DNA of 64,000 nucleotides from positions 9,188 through 73,187 of the forward strand of contig JBBKWB010000020.1 in the NCBI GenBank assembly GCA_037968755.1, in the 5' to 3' direction. Origin of the DNA: Woeseia sp037968755. Its GTDB lineage: Bacteria; Pseudomonadota; Gammaproteobacteria; Steroidobacterales; Woeseiaceae. Made by a program: the position numbers and the translations under genes. Shown here piece after piece: positions 53,201 to 62,528 of the stretch (the first letter of the stretch is position 1; each line of letters starts with the position of its first letter). The notes beneath the pieces were generated by a model. It saw only the letters and a program-made list of their open reading frames with translations. It searched no databases and was not told where the DNA came from.

Positions 53201-55390
53201 GAGCCCGACGTTCTGCAGTCCCAGCGTATTTTCACCGTATGCCGCGAACAGCACGCCATCCGGGTTGGGCTTCTTGATGCCGTCCTGAGTTTCGGTCCCA
53301 TTGATCTCAACGTCGGCGTCGTAATCGATTGACAATGCTTTGGGCTGAGTTTCATCAAAATTACCATCCGCGCCGTAGGCTCTTACCACGTAGGCCAGCT
53401 TCCCGACCGGCGCCCGGAAGTCCTCGGATGTCGGCCGCCATCTCGATGTGCCGCCGACCTCTAACTCGACAACATCCAGCGGTTCACTCTCCAGCGATTG
53501 CCCGGTTTCAAAAATTCGTACTTCGGCGCGATCGAGAAAGTGTGAGTAGTTGGTGTACATCCGGAACTGCACATCCGTAGCAATCGTTTCGCCGTCATCC
53601 AGTTCCACGACAGCAATACGTTCCGGCTCCGCCGAAACGCTGAGTCGCGGAGCTGACCGCATGTTGTCGAAGCCAAATTTAATATCGGCCCCTGCCAAGG
53701 CGACATCCGTACAACGCTGGATATCCGCCGAACTACGTTTCGGATCGTCGATGGGTTCGCCGTCCACGGTAATCCGCATCAGGTTCAGCCCAAGCGGGTT
53801 CTCCGGGTTGACCTCGCGCGTCATGCGAGTGATATCGACACCTTCGTAGTCATCCAGCAATGCGAGTTCGTCGTAGACGACCTGCACCGAGACATGCGAT
53901 GTCTCGCCTTGAATGAATCCGGCATTGACGACGTCATCCGAGTGCACAAAACCACGGCCTTCGAACTCTGCCTGTTCCGGACCAAGCTGCATATCGGCCG
54001 CGATTTGTTCCATTGCCCGACGCGCACGTGATGCGGACAAGCCGACGTCATCTTCGTAAACACTCGCAGTACGACGGGCCAGGCGCTCGTTCCGCGTGTA
54101 GCCAACGAAGCGCAGCCGCGGATTGGTCTTGTCCGCTACATCCTGGAGGCCGCGATTCAAGATCGCTGAATAGCCATCCGGGACGACGGGGTGGCCGTCG
54201 GCAAATGTAATATCGGCAATGGTGCCCCACGGCGGATCGTAGATTCTCGTTACCATTTCCGCGCCGGCGTCACCCGGACACAATTGTGGCTCGTCCGGCA
54301 GATCCTGCAAGGAGTCGTCATACCAGAATTCAACTTCTACGCGACGATTGAGCGCTCGTCCTTGTGCCGTTGCGTTGTTACTCAGCGGCTTCTCGGAACC
54401 CTGGCCATCGCTTTCGACAGCGCTGGTCGGCAGTGCCAGTTTATCCTGCACGGCCAACGCAACACGACGCGCATGCGCTTTGGACAGACCCGTGTGGTCA
54501 CCGTAAATTCGTGCCGTGCGACCACTCAGTGGCATGCCATCGGTGAAGCCAACGAACTTCACGACGACGTTTTCTTTGTCGTCGAGGTTGCTGAATCCCT
54601 GTTGGACCTGCTCGAGGAATGCATCGTTTATCTCGACGGCTTCTGCGTCGTAGTGCAGCGGTGCAATCAGATTCTGCACCCGGGCGCGCCGCGCGTGGCC
54701 ATCGACGTATTTTAGCTTACACACTGTTTCGAGACGACAGACCTTAACCGTTGTGACCTCGTGTTTGACGAGGTACTCCTCGAGCGTAACCTGGTCACGC
54801 ACTTCGTCGTACCACACTTCGATTTCGACGCGGCGATTCTGTGCGCGTCCGGCCGCAGAGCTATTGGATGCGACCGGGCTCAGGTCACCCTGCCACGAAT
54901 ACGCAACTGCTTCGGCTGGCAACGCGAGTGCCGTTTGCATGTACTCCGCTACTTCGCCTGCTCGTTCCTCCGACAGGCCCATGTTGTCCCCGTAAACGGC
55001 AACGAGACGCGGCGAAAGCGGTTGGTTGTCTGCGTGACCCACCAGGTGCAGGCGAACATTCAGCCGGTCTTTCATGCCATCGAGAATCTTGCTCAATTCC
55101 CCGACCGTATCTTCAGGAATCTGTGCAACACCGGTTTCGAAGAGTATTGGCGCGACGACGTTACCCAGCTTGATTGTTTCGAGGCCGTCTTCGAGCGTTT
55201 CGCGAATCTCTATCTCATCACTTGCTTCTGTCTTGAGGCGCGCCGGGTCCTGCACCCACTGTGTGAACTCCAGGTCATTCGTCAAATGACGTTCGACGGC
55301 CTCGCCCATTGACATCTCATCGACATCCTGTGCCATCGCCGCCAGCGGCAGCCACAACAGCAGTGCGATCGTGCGGGCCAGTGCTTTCAT
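50297..55390 (-). CDS. giant OmpA-domain outer-membrane beta-barrel protein
   Basis: A 1,697-residue protein with a Sec signal (1-20). Three OmpA-like domains lie at about 80-195, 245-360 and 395-520, recognised by LVGHADNQPLS...GLSEERAGEV, FVGFTDGMPLSGR...GLSKAHARRV and the degenerate third FVGYTRNERLARR...GLSASRARRA. The first two keep the Asp/Arg pair used to bind diaminopimelate in peptidoglycan; the third has Arg for Asp. A beta-sandwich region follows, and from about 850 to the end alternating amphipathic strands suggest a large barrel of 20 or more strands. It overlaps the DUF11 gene by 4 bp, so the two proteins probably form one surface complex. Confidence 0.82.
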   Translation of the reverse strand: MKALARTIALLLWLPLAAMAQDVDEMSMGEAVERHLTNDLEFTQWVQDPARLKTEASDEIEIRETLEDGLETIKLGNVVAPILFETGVAQIPEDTVGELSKILDGMKDRLNVRLHLVGHADNQPLSPRLVAVYGDNMGLSEERAGEVAEYMQTALALPAEAVAYSWQGDLSPVASNSSAAGRAQNRRVEIEVWYDEVRDQVTLEEYLVKHEVTTVKVCRLETVCKLKYVDGHARRARVQNLIAPLHYDAEAVEINDAFLEQVQQGFSNLDDKENVVVKFVGFTDGMPLSGRTARIYGDHTGLSKAHARRVALAVQDKLALPTSAVESDGQGSEKPLSNNATAQGRALNRRVEVEFWYDDSLQDLPDEPQLCPGDAGAEMVTRIYDPPWGTIADITFADGHPVVPDGYSAILNRGLQDVADKTNPRLRFVGYTRNERLARRTASVYEDDVGLSASRARRAMEQIAADMQLGPEQAEFEGRGFVHSDDVVNAGFIQGETSHVSVQVVYDELALLDDYEGVDITRMTREVNPENPLGLNLMRITVDGEPIDDPKRSSADIQRCTDVALAGADIKFGFDNMRSAPRLSVSAEPERIAVVELDDGETIATDVQFRMYTNYSHFLDRAEVRIFETGQSLESEPLDVVELEVGGTSRWRPTSEDFRAPVGKLAYVVRAYGADGNFDETQPKALSIDYDADVEINGTETQDGIKKPNPDGVLFAAYGENTLGLQNVGLSSGTVSVRGSGISADKEVWVAGRPIPVNENGEFVAEEILPQGLHTVEVAVLDKEGRGELFLRDLEFDEKDWFYVGMADLTVSSSKSSGPMDLLQGANSGVDPDSSVDGRLAFFVNGKFGDHWRVMASADTREGSIEDIFSGFMDKSPDAFFRRIDEKYYYPTFGDDSTVAELAPTMGKFFVRVSQDDNYGQWGNFKVGYVNNELAHVDRGLYGANLHHQSDATTDFGEQRYSADVYAAEPGTIGSREEFRGTGGSLYFLKRQDLLQGSERVRIELRDKASGIVTGVVNLTPMIDYDIDYLQGRVVLSEPLASTADDNLLIRSGAVSGDDAYLVVRYEYSPGFDSIDALSVGGQAHYWIGDHVKLGVTSNANEQDGEDSSLQGADLTLRLAPESWLKVQQATSEGLLSMPLFSTDGGYEFNSYDATQFVNAKADASRADLSLKVDDIIDFGINARMTMYVQEVDAGYSAPGLTALTDSKNYGGTFSLPVGDRFRLGAKIDNRDQLQRIETRAQEYNIGYRVGDHWDISLGYREDERTDRSIIVPLTQDEGERADAVLQVGFDSRSDWNVYGFVQDTMSVTGSREENARAGLGGTVQISEKLQIDAEVSDGDLGGGGRLGSNYKYSDYTSLYLNYTLENERADNGLNTARGSQGNLVAGVKSRFSDSTSVFLEERYQRKGTMLGLTHSTGINFAPGEKWSFGLNTDVGTLQDTYTGAETDRVAGGIQIGFATGDMQLASGIEYRNDDVEQTDLSRNERQTWLFRNSLKYQVGPSGRIVGKLNHSESESSLGTFYDGGFTEAVAGYAYRPVSNDRLNAMVKYTYFYNVPTSDQVTLQNIAAEFIQKSHIAAVDVIYDLTPRFSIGGKYAYRLGQVSLDRNDPTFFENNAHLYVLRGDYKFGDDWEFMTEVRLLDMPDLSESRSGFLTTVSRYFGDNLKVGLGYNFTDFSDDLTDLSFDHQGVFLNVTGSL

Positions 55391-58300
55391 TGCTCAACCC
55401 TCCGCGGCTGTTTGGCCGGCTTGCCGAGGCGCCAATGAACTTCGGGTTCGATAACGAGCTCGTAGCAACAATTCAGCTCTTCCCAAGCGGTTCGAATCTG
55501 AGATTTCATGCTTTGCAGTCTGTGCTCAACCAGTGCCTCGGATTCGATATCTGCGACGTAAGAAAGACGCAGTGTCGCCGGCGCCCTCTGCAACTCTTCG
55601 ATCAGCATGTCGATGCGCGGAATCCACTGCTGACGCATGGCCACTTCACCGGGTTCGAATACCGCGTCGGCGATGTCGAGACCGACAACCCGGTGAATCG
55701 ACGCGCCGAAGTTCAGTCGCAGCGCCTTACCACGCGTCGCTCTCTGCACCTGAACGGGTCGCGTTGATGGTCGGAAGCCACTCGGCAATGTCCGGTTATC
55801 AAGCTTCAGCACGAAATTACTGCCGCGATTTGCATTCGGCACGATCGCGCAAGTGATGTGATAGCGGCCGTGCGCATCGGTGTTTGCGACCAATCCGGTC
55901 GGCGTCACCAGGCGCACGCCAGACAGGCCTTCTTCTCCGCTGTCCTGAATACCGTCGCGATTGGCGTCATTGAAGACTTTGCCGGTCACATCGGTACAGT
56001 CGAAGGTCGGGTCCGGAATAATGCGTACGGTCGCCGAGGCTTCTTCGGAAATGGCACTGCCCAGAATTGAGTTCAACGCCTGGGCGCGATTTACGAATTC
56101 GCCTTCCGTGAGCCCGCCACCCGCCGCGAGTAAGAGTTTGATCGTATGGCGACCATCGACAGCCAGCGTAAAGTCTGACCAGGTCAGCTCACGTCCGGCG
56201 ATGGTGGGTTCCAGTGGCTGGTCGTCGAATCTCGCCGACCCTTCGATGTAGCGGAATCCAGGCGGGAAGCGATCGACGACGTCAACGTCCTGCAGCGCGA
56301 CACCAAAGGTATTGCTTACCGTAATGATGTAGGGAATCAGTTGTCCGCGAGTCACGTTCAGCATCGGTGTCGTCTTGGTGACTGCAACTGCACCACCGAG
56401 GCGCGGATCCAGCGGCACGTGGTTGTTGAACAGCTGGCTCGAGCCGGGTGACTGGCTGGCATCCAGTCTCACGAAAAGATGGTAATCGGTTGCCGCACTG
56501 CGCGCGGCGACAGACGTCGGGGGCGGGAATTCTGACAGTTGCGCTTCGCAAGTCTGCGGCGTTCCGGGAACTGCATCCGCCGCCGAACCCGGGCACAGCG
56601 GAACATCGAATGGCAATGTAGTGACATCCGATGCTGGCGGAATCAGCTCGGATACACCCGGCACGAACGTCGTGTCCGGTGCTACAACCTGCAGCAGATA
56701 GTTCAAGCCGCTCGGGCAGCTCGGGTCCGAGAAATTGATGTCGAATTTGTAGTAGCCATTCGGAACAGTGACCTGGCCCTGGTGATTCGGATCATCGAAA
56801 CAGGCGGACGGCAGCGCCACTCCATTGCGTGGATCCACCATTGTCACGACCGCGCCGCCGACCGGAGTTCTTCCAACAGAATCGTAGATGACGCCGTTGG
56901 GATCGACCGGCATATTCAGGGCAAGTAGATTGCTACCTTCCTGTACATCAATCTCGTCGATGCGTTGTTGGCCATCGGTAAAGTCCGAGTCTGTTTGGCC
57001 GAGCAGCGCCGTTGTGGATAGGGCCCCGGGTGCACTGAAGCGCAACGAATATGTCTGATTCGCCACGTAGTTGGGCGCAATGTTCGTGATCCGGTAGTAT
57101 CCGTCGATATCCGTAACCATCGAGCGTACCGGTTGATCATCGAGCAGCAGTTCGACAAGCCAAGCCTCGAGACCGCGCTCAAAACCATCAGGCGTGTTGT
57201 CATGGTCGGCGTCATGAAAGACATCACCACTCAACATGCCTGCATCCGGCATCGCACCAACATCGATCGTGACGAGCGCTTCGGCCTGCTGTTGCGGATC
57301 GTCCCAGTAAACGCGTGCGGTATTGGCCAGGGTCGTACCTTCGACGAGTGTCGGATTGATGACGGCCCTGAATCGCAGCACAATGGTTTCGCCGGGCTCG
57401 AGCGGGCCGTAGTCATTGAAGTAATCGACAGTAATTACCGGGCCGACTACCGTGACTCCATTCGCCAGGCCGTTCAGTGTCGCCGACTGGTCGACGTACA
57501 TCAGGTATCCGGGATTGGTTTCATCGAGATCGTCGCGGAGAGTGACGTACAGCGCAGGTAGTGCGCCGACGTTGCGCACCGTAACGACATACTCCAGCGT
57601 AGCTCCGGCAAGCGCAGCTCCACCACCGACGACCGCTAGCTCTTTGACGATTGTCAGTGTCTGCACATCGCCTACAACCACAACTGTCGGCTCTGGACCA
57701 GTCGCCGGGTTGCCGTCGCCATCGGTGAGAATATTCGCGATTTCGTCACTGTAAACGGTCGCCTGGTTCACGATCAGCGTGCCACGAAGCGTTGCGGCGT
57801 CAACTCGCAAGTCAAACTGCACAACAGCCGACTCGCCGGGCGAGAGAACGCCTTCGCCGGGCCCGGGAGCGGGCAGGTCGGCCGAGCTCACGTCGATTCG
57901 GGATGCAAGTGGGAACACGCCGTTATCCGGAACACCCAGCGGCGATCCGTTTAGCGTTGTGCTGTCGGCTTCGTAGCTTGTATTCGCCGGCACATCGTCA
58001 AACAGTTCAACAATGGTCGCGGGCACGGTGCCATTGTTGTAAATGGTAATGGTGTAGCGCAGCACATCATCGGGGTCGACGATGCCCGGCGAACTATTGT
58101 CGATCTGGAGTGCGGCAGTCTTCGTGGCAAATAACAGCGGGTAGTTGCCGATGATGTCGCGCGTCGGATCATCCGGAAGCTCGGTACGTGGATCATCGGA
58201 TGGCACATCGGCAATATTGAAATCAACAGCGCTGGCAAATGCCTGGTTCGAGATAACGGTACCGTCGACTGTGTCGGCGTTGACCATGACCTCAAAGATA

Positions 58301-60309
58301 ATCGTCGCCGTGTTGTCAGCAACACCGGCGTTAAGGACACCCGGTGTCGTATCCTCCGGGGCATTGACTTCGATGCCATCGATCAGCGGCGAACCCGCCG
58401 CATCCGGAACAGCGACACCGTTCAGGGTCGTGCTGTCCGCTATGTAGGTCGTGTATGCAGGAACCTGGTCGACGATGTAAGCGCCGGTCGCATTGTCGGT
58501 GCCAACGTTCTGCACGGTTATCGTATAGCGCAGTCTCTCGCCGGCCAGCAGTACATTCGGATTTCCGTCCAGGTAGCTGGAAATTTTTTGCACGACAAAC
58601 TCGGGTGCCGACTGGATCAGGATCTCGGTCGGGTCTTCATCACCTGCGACATTCGGATCGGCAGCTCCATTGACATAAGGGTCATCACTGACAGCCACCG
58701 TGTAGCCCAGGGAGTTTGCCTGTGACTGATTCAGAACAATGCTGTCGTTGGCGATGACCGGCACGAGCTGGACTTCGAAGACGACAAATATTTCTTCGCC
58801 CAGTCCGCCGATACTCAAGTTACGAATGTCGAGCAAGCCGGTGCCGGCAGCTCCGCCGTTCGCATCGCTGTTCGAATCGTCGGCACCCGGAGGCAGTTGG
58901 ATGACGTTCAATGTTCCTGCCTGGAACATCGGCGTCGCGTTCAGGTTGTCGAGCTCATCAACAATTTCAAAGCTGTCGAGCGGGGAATTGCCCGCGTTCT
59001 CGACTCGCAATGTGTATCGCAGCGTATCGCCCGGCGACGCGACGGTGCCCGGATCCTCTCCTGTCGTCACATTGATTATTGTTTTCTCGAACTGCAGCGC
59101 CGGCAGGTCGACCAAAACGCTGTGCGCATCCTCGTGATCGCCAACGCCAACGGTACCGTCGGTGAGCGTGCGCCGGTATTCGGTCGAGGCGTCCTGGTTG
59201 AACCACTGGGTTGCGCCAGCCACGTTCGTCAGCGTGACGCCATCCTGGGAATTGGCGTCGAGCTGCGTTCGATACGCGATCATCAGACGCTCATCAACAC
59301 CGATTACCGAGGCGGCGGTCTGCGTGATGAAGGTGAGCTGACACGCGACGTTGTCGTAGGCGAGTAGGTAGTCCGCGCCCTGTGTCAGCGGACCTTTCCC
59401 CGCTACCGGTGTGACGCCATCCGCCTCGTACACGCGTGCGCTCTGAATCTCCGGCGTGGTGTCGCACATGCCGCCGGTCGAGCCGTCGGGCAGCCGGTCA
59501 ACAATTGTTGCGGTATACGCGTCGGCTTCGCTCGCGTTCTGCACGCCGATGACGAAATTACCCCACTCGCCCAGACGCATCATCGCCGGACCGGTCTTCG
59601 CAACAGAAAGCCCCGGCGGTAAGGTAAATTCGCCGACCAGGCCCGTGCTGTTGACGGTGTCGCCTTCCCTCGTGATGAATTCGTCGACGGCACTGCCGTT
59701 ATCCAGGAAGCTCATTTCCAGGGTGTAGTCGACGCCACCGACGTTGAACGTTGTGGGGTCGGTCGAGGCGACAATCGTCACGCGGTCCGTACAACCTTCC
59801 CCGGGAGGTGTCGGATAGGGACAGGGATCCAGGTTGTTCGGGGTTTCCTCGTGGTTCAGCGTAAAGGAAAAGCTAAGCGGACCGGTAGGCACTCCATCCA
59901 CGGCAAGCACGAGCATCACATCGAGCTCAACCGAAACCAGGGACGGTTCGCCGACCTCGAAATTCCGATGTTGAAACGTGCCGAGCGAAAAGAACGGGAT
60001 AGTGCCTGGCAACTCGAATGGCGGCGGCAAGTTGGCAATAAAGTCGTAACCACTTTGTGAGCCTGTCGTATCGCCCCAACTGATGCTCGAGGTCGGATCG
60101 CCATTTGTGATGACGGGATCGCCCGGCTGGGATCCAGGTACGCTGTCTACCGGGTCGCGCCAGGAGCCTACAACGGAAACGAACGTGATCTCGGCCGCCA
60201 GTGTGGACCCGGTCGGAACCACAACGGTTGAGGCAAGCAGCATGAGAACCGCGAGCAGCCGTGAGTTCATTCGTCCGGCGGCACTGCAGAATGTGACAAG
60301 TGATTGCAT
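55387..60309 (-). CDS. giant secreted DUF11/SdrD_B repeat protein
   Basis: About 1,640 residues with a signal peptide (hydrophobic stretch RLLAVLMLLASTVVVPTG). Six DUF11-like repeats are visible (beginning near LSVAKTG, LQFEKTI, FVVQKIS, LFATKTA, TIVKELA, VAVTKTT), with two SdrD_B-type modules (SGDVFHDADHDN, TGKVFNDANRDGIQD) between and after them; DxDxDG-like loops suggest calcium binding. The C-terminal 120 residues are helical and soluble. It is probably a long extracellular fibre. ATG at 60309 has GAAGGG upstream; an alternative start is 60270. The stop overlaps the OmpA-like gene, a coupled pair. Confidence 0.82.
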   Translation of the reverse strand: MQSLVTFCSAAGRMNSRLLAVLMLLASTVVVPTGSTLAAEITFVSVVGSWRDPVDSVPGSQPGDPVITNGDPTSSISWGDTTGSQSGYDFIANLPPPFELPGTIPFFSLGTFQHRNFEVGEPSLVSVELDVMLVLAVDGVPTGPLSFSFTLNHEETPNNLDPCPYPTPPGEGCTDRVTIVASTDPTTFNVGGVDYTLEMSFLDNGSAVDEFITREGDTVNSTGLVGEFTLPPGLSVAKTGPAMMRLGEWGNFVIGVQNASEADAYTATIVDRLPDGSTGGMCDTTPEIQSARVYEADGVTPVAGKGPLTQGADYLLAYDNVACQLTFITQTAASVIGVDERLMIAYRTQLDANSQDGVTLTNVAGATQWFNQDASTEYRRTLTDGTVGVGDHEDAHSVLVDLPALQFEKTIINVTTGEDPGTVASPGDTLRYTLRVENAGNSPLDSFEIVDELDNLNATPMFQAGTLNVIQLPPGADDSNSDANGGAAGTGLLDIRNLSIGGLGEEIFVVFEVQLVPVIANDSIVLNQSQANSLGYTVAVSDDPYVNGAADPNVAGDEDPTEILIQSAPEFVVQKISSYLDGNPNVLLAGERLRYTITVQNVGTDNATGAYIVDQVPAYTTYIADSTTLNGVAVPDAAGSPLIDGIEVNAPEDTTPGVLNAGVADNTATIIFEVMVNADTVDGTVISNQAFASAVDFNIADVPSDDPRTELPDDPTRDIIGNYPLLFATKTAALQIDNSSPGIVDPDDVLRYTITIYNNGTVPATIVELFDDVPANTSYEADSTTLNGSPLGVPDNGVFPLASRIDVSSADLPAPGPGEGVLSPGESAVVQFDLRVDAATLRGTLIVNQATVYSDEIANILTDGDGNPATGPEPTVVVVGDVQTLTIVKELAVVGGGAALAGATLEYVVTVRNVGALPALYVTLRDDLDETNPGYLMYVDQSATLNGLANGVTVVGPVITVDYFNDYGPLEPGETIVLRFRAVINPTLVEGTTLANTARVYWDDPQQQAEALVTIDVGAMPDAGMLSGDVFHDADHDNTPDGFERGLEAWLVELLLDDQPVRSMVTDIDGYYRITNIAPNYVANQTYSLRFSAPGALSTTALLGQTDSDFTDGQQRIDEIDVQEGSNLLALNMPVDPNGVIYDSVGRTPVGGAVVTMVDPRNGVALPSACFDDPNHQGQVTVPNGYYKFDINFSDPSCPSGLNYLLQVVAPDTTFVPGVSELIPPASDVTTLPFDVPLCPGSAADAVPGTPQTCEAQLSEFPPPTSVAARSAATDYHLFVRLDASQSPGSSQLFNNHVPLDPRLGGAVAVTKTTPMLNVTRGQLIPYIITVSNTFGVALQDVDVVDRFPPGFRYIEGSARFDDQPLEPTIAGRELTWSDFTLAVDGRHTIKLLLAAGGGLTEGEFVNRAQALNSILGSAISEEASATVRIIPDPTFDCTDVTGKVFNDANRDGIQDSGEEGLSGVRLVTPTGLVANTDAHGRYHITCAIVPNANRGSNFVLKLDNRTLPSGFRPSTRPVQVQRATRGKALRLNFGASIHRVVGLDIADAVFEPGEVAMRQQWIPRIDMLIEELQRAPATLRLSYVADIESEALVEHRLQSMKSQIRTAWEELNCCYELVIEPEVHWRLGKPAKQPRRVEQ

Positions 60310-60425
60310 CCGACCCTTCATCCGTGATTCTGCCTGCGGGCAGCGACACACCGTGGTGGACGACTCGGTCGACAATCCTGTCAGTGAGCGGTCCCGCTAC
60401 CATTGAGTAAGAAACTCTTTAGGCC

Positions 60426-60522
60426 GGTGACTTTGCGTCACCACCTTTCGGTGGCTTTGCCTTTAATTATTCATTTGGATCCAAAGGTGACTATGGCGCA
60501 TCGATAGTCACCAAAAGGTGAC
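60426..60522. promoter_or_regulatory. cluster of GGTGAC palindromes ahead of the DUF11 gene
   Basis: In the 284-bp spacer before the DUF11 gene there are several inverted repeats: GGTGAC/GTCACC at 60426-60442, CCACC/GGTGG at 60441-60454, TTTGGATCCAAA at 60474-60485, GGTGACTAT/ATAGTCACC at 60486-60512 and GTCACC/GGTGAC at 60507-60522. The repeated GGTGAC half-site with variable spacing suggests an operator for a dimeric regulator, or stable leader hairpins. Confidence 0.55.
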
Positions 60523-60593
60523 ATGCATCACAGCTTGAAAGTTTGACTATAACGACATCAAAAGCCCTTGAATTTGCTTATATTTAAGGCTCG

Positions 60594-61997
60594 TTACGCA
60601 GCCGGGAGGAAGTCTATCGGGTAGATTATGGTAACCGCAACGATGTCTTCCTTTGCCCCGAAATCGAATCCGACAACGCGCTCAACAACCTGTTCGGCAA
60701 GTAACGGCGCGTTCATATCCGAAGACTGCGTCACGCAGAATGACACTGAACCGTCCGGCTCGATGGTGAGCTTGAGCGTGATCTGCCCACGCAGGGTGGG
60801 GTTTTTTCGCAGTTCGCGATTGTAGAGGCGATACAGCGAGGCCTTGTAGCGGTCGAAGACGATCTGTATTTCCTCGTCCGTGCGGCCGGCGTACGCGCCG
60901 CCACTCAGCGGTCGGTTCGACGAACCATCACCACCAGTACCGATCGAACTTGAAACGCGTGACACATTCACACCGTCAATCGCCTGACCACCGCCACCCA
61001 CGTCGCGACTGATGTCAGCGAGATTGATGCCGCCACTTGAGCCCGGTGTATTGGTCGTGACCATTGAACGCGACGGTCGGCCAACGGCGTTTTCACCGGC
61101 ATTGCTCAGTCGCGCACTTGAACCCAGTTGAGTACTTGCCCGTAAATTTGCACGATCCGCGAAGCTGTCGCGGAAGGCCAGAATACCTTTTGATCTCACC
61201 TGCTCTTTGGTGTCGACTTCACGATTCTCCGCCACGCTCGGTTCGCTGACGGGTACCGTTTCCTCAGGCAGCGTCTCAGCAAGTTTTTCAGGCTCCGGCT
61301 CGGGCAGTTCCTCAAATACCGGTTCCGGTGCCGGTTCGGGCTCCGGCTGCGATTGCGGCCTGTTTTGCTTGACCAACATGGCGACGCGTTCCGGAACCTC
61401 AGGGATACGCTCCAGGTCAATCATGGGAATCGCGATCGATCCCAGGACCAGTGCCACGGCAATAGATGCCGCCAGTGAAGTGCCAAGAGACTTGCGGAAG
61501 CGCCAGTCTTCTTCGTTACCGCGTGACCATGGCATAACCTGCGAACGAGCGGGAGTATCGTCAGCATCGCGTTCGACAAGCCATTCGTTCTTGCGGAGTT
61601 CCTGCTGCTCAACAATATCCTGCAAGTTGTAGTGCAGTTCATCCAGGTCTCGATGCTGATTGCCGATCTGGTCGAGGATAGAGTCGCGCCGATCTTCACC
61701 GCGACTGATCTCGGCACTGTATTCGTCAATCTTGCGATACGCATTCGAAAGCGTCGTTTGCCGCGATTCGCGATCGTCCCGAGACGTCCAGAATAATTCG
61801 CCGGCGCCGAGATTATCGAGTTCTTCCAGCGAACGGCAGATGGTGCCCAGCACTTCGAACTCGTGAGCTTTTTCGGCCAGTGCGGTGAGTTCACCGTTCA
61901 CGCCGTCCAGGCGCTCCTGCAAGACCGCCAGCTCCTGTTCGCTCTTCTCGAACTCGGATCGAATCGAGTATTCCTGGTTTGAAAGCTCTTCTGTCAC
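60594..61997 (-). CDS. TonB/AgmX-like energy-transducing protein
   Basis: A 467-residue protein. A cytoplasmic coiled coil (about 1-135), one transmembrane helix (about 170-190), then a Pro/Glu-rich spacer (SQPEPEPAPEPVFEELPEPE) like that of TonB, and a C-terminal domain (about 375-467) with GQITLKLTIEPDGSVS and VVGFDFG, resembling the AgmX/PglI C-terminal domain and TonB-like folds. It should couple the ExbB-ExbD motor, encoded just upstream, to an envelope partner. The large cytoplasmic coiled coil is unusual for TonB. Start ATG at 61997, 24 bp after the ExbD gene. Confidence 0.8.
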   Translation of the reverse strand: MTEELSNQEYSIRSEFEKSEQELAVLQERLDGVNGELTALAEKAHEFEVLGTICRSLEELDNLGAGELFWTSRDDRESRQTTLSNAYRKIDEYSAEISRGEDRRDSILDQIGNQHRDLDELHYNLQDIVEQQELRKNEWLVERDADDTPARSQVMPWSRGNEEDWRFRKSLGTSLAASIAVALVLGSIAIPMIDLERIPEVPERVAMLVKQNRPQSQPEPEPAPEPVFEELPEPEPEKLAETLPEETVPVSEPSVAENREVDTKEQVRSKGILAFRDSFADRANLRASTQLGSSARLSNAGENAVGRPSRSMVTTNTPGSSGGINLADISRDVGGGGQAIDGVNVSRVSSSIGTGGDGSSNRPLSGGAYAGRTDEEIQIVFDRYKASLYRLYNRELRKNPTLRGQITLKLTIEPDGSVSFCVTQSSDMNAPLLAEQVVERVVGFDFGAKEDIVAVTIIYPIDFLPAA

Positions 61998-62021
61998 GCT
62001 GTCACCTTCATGAGCAGGGCT

Positions 62022-62528
62022 TTAGTTCGCCGCCACCTGGGTACCGCCTCTTTGCGTCACTGCCAGGGAAACATTCTCGAAACCTTCGTTGGTACAGGTC
62101 GACATGACGGTCTTGACCACTGTAAACGGCACCGATTTGTCAGCAAGAATCGTAACCTCCTGGCTCGTCGACACCGTCAGCGTGTTTATTCCGATGACGC
62201 TTTCCTTTATCTGTGCCAGGCGCGCGCCGATCGGGTCCAGGACATTTTCTTTGCCGGCAAGAATGTCATCAACCATGGCAACCAGTTTTCCCTGCACCAA
62301 AACTTCCGTTGGGCTGATGAAGATCACCACGGTTTCACGGGGCTTGTTTTCGACACGCGATTCCGGAAGGGTTACCTCTTTCGGCGCATCAAGCACTTCA
62401 ACCGACCCGGAGTTTACGAGTAGAAAAAACACCAGAATCGTGAAGACGTCCATCAGCGACGTCAGGTTCATTTTCGGAATCTTCAGTCGATTTCGGCCCA
62501 TCCGTTTAATTCGGCGAGAATCTCTCAC
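62022..62528 (-). CDS. ExbD/TolR-family protein with conserved Asp
   Basis: A 168-residue protein with one N-terminal transmembrane helix and a periplasmic domain. The helix reads NLTSLMDVFTILVFFLL with Asp27, the proton-carrying residue of ExbD. It overlaps the preceding ExbD-like gene by 4 bp. Together with ExbB and the TonB/AgmX-like protein it should form an inner-membrane motor. Confidence 0.85.
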   Translation of the reverse strand: MRDSRRIKRMGRNRLKIPKMNLTSLMDVFTILVFFLLVNSGSVEVLDAPKEVTLPESRVENKPRETVVIFISPTEVLVQGKLVAMVDDILAGKENVLDPIGARLAQIKESVIGINTLTVSTSQEVTILADKSVPFTVVKTVMSTCTNEGFENVSLAVTQRGGTQVAAN

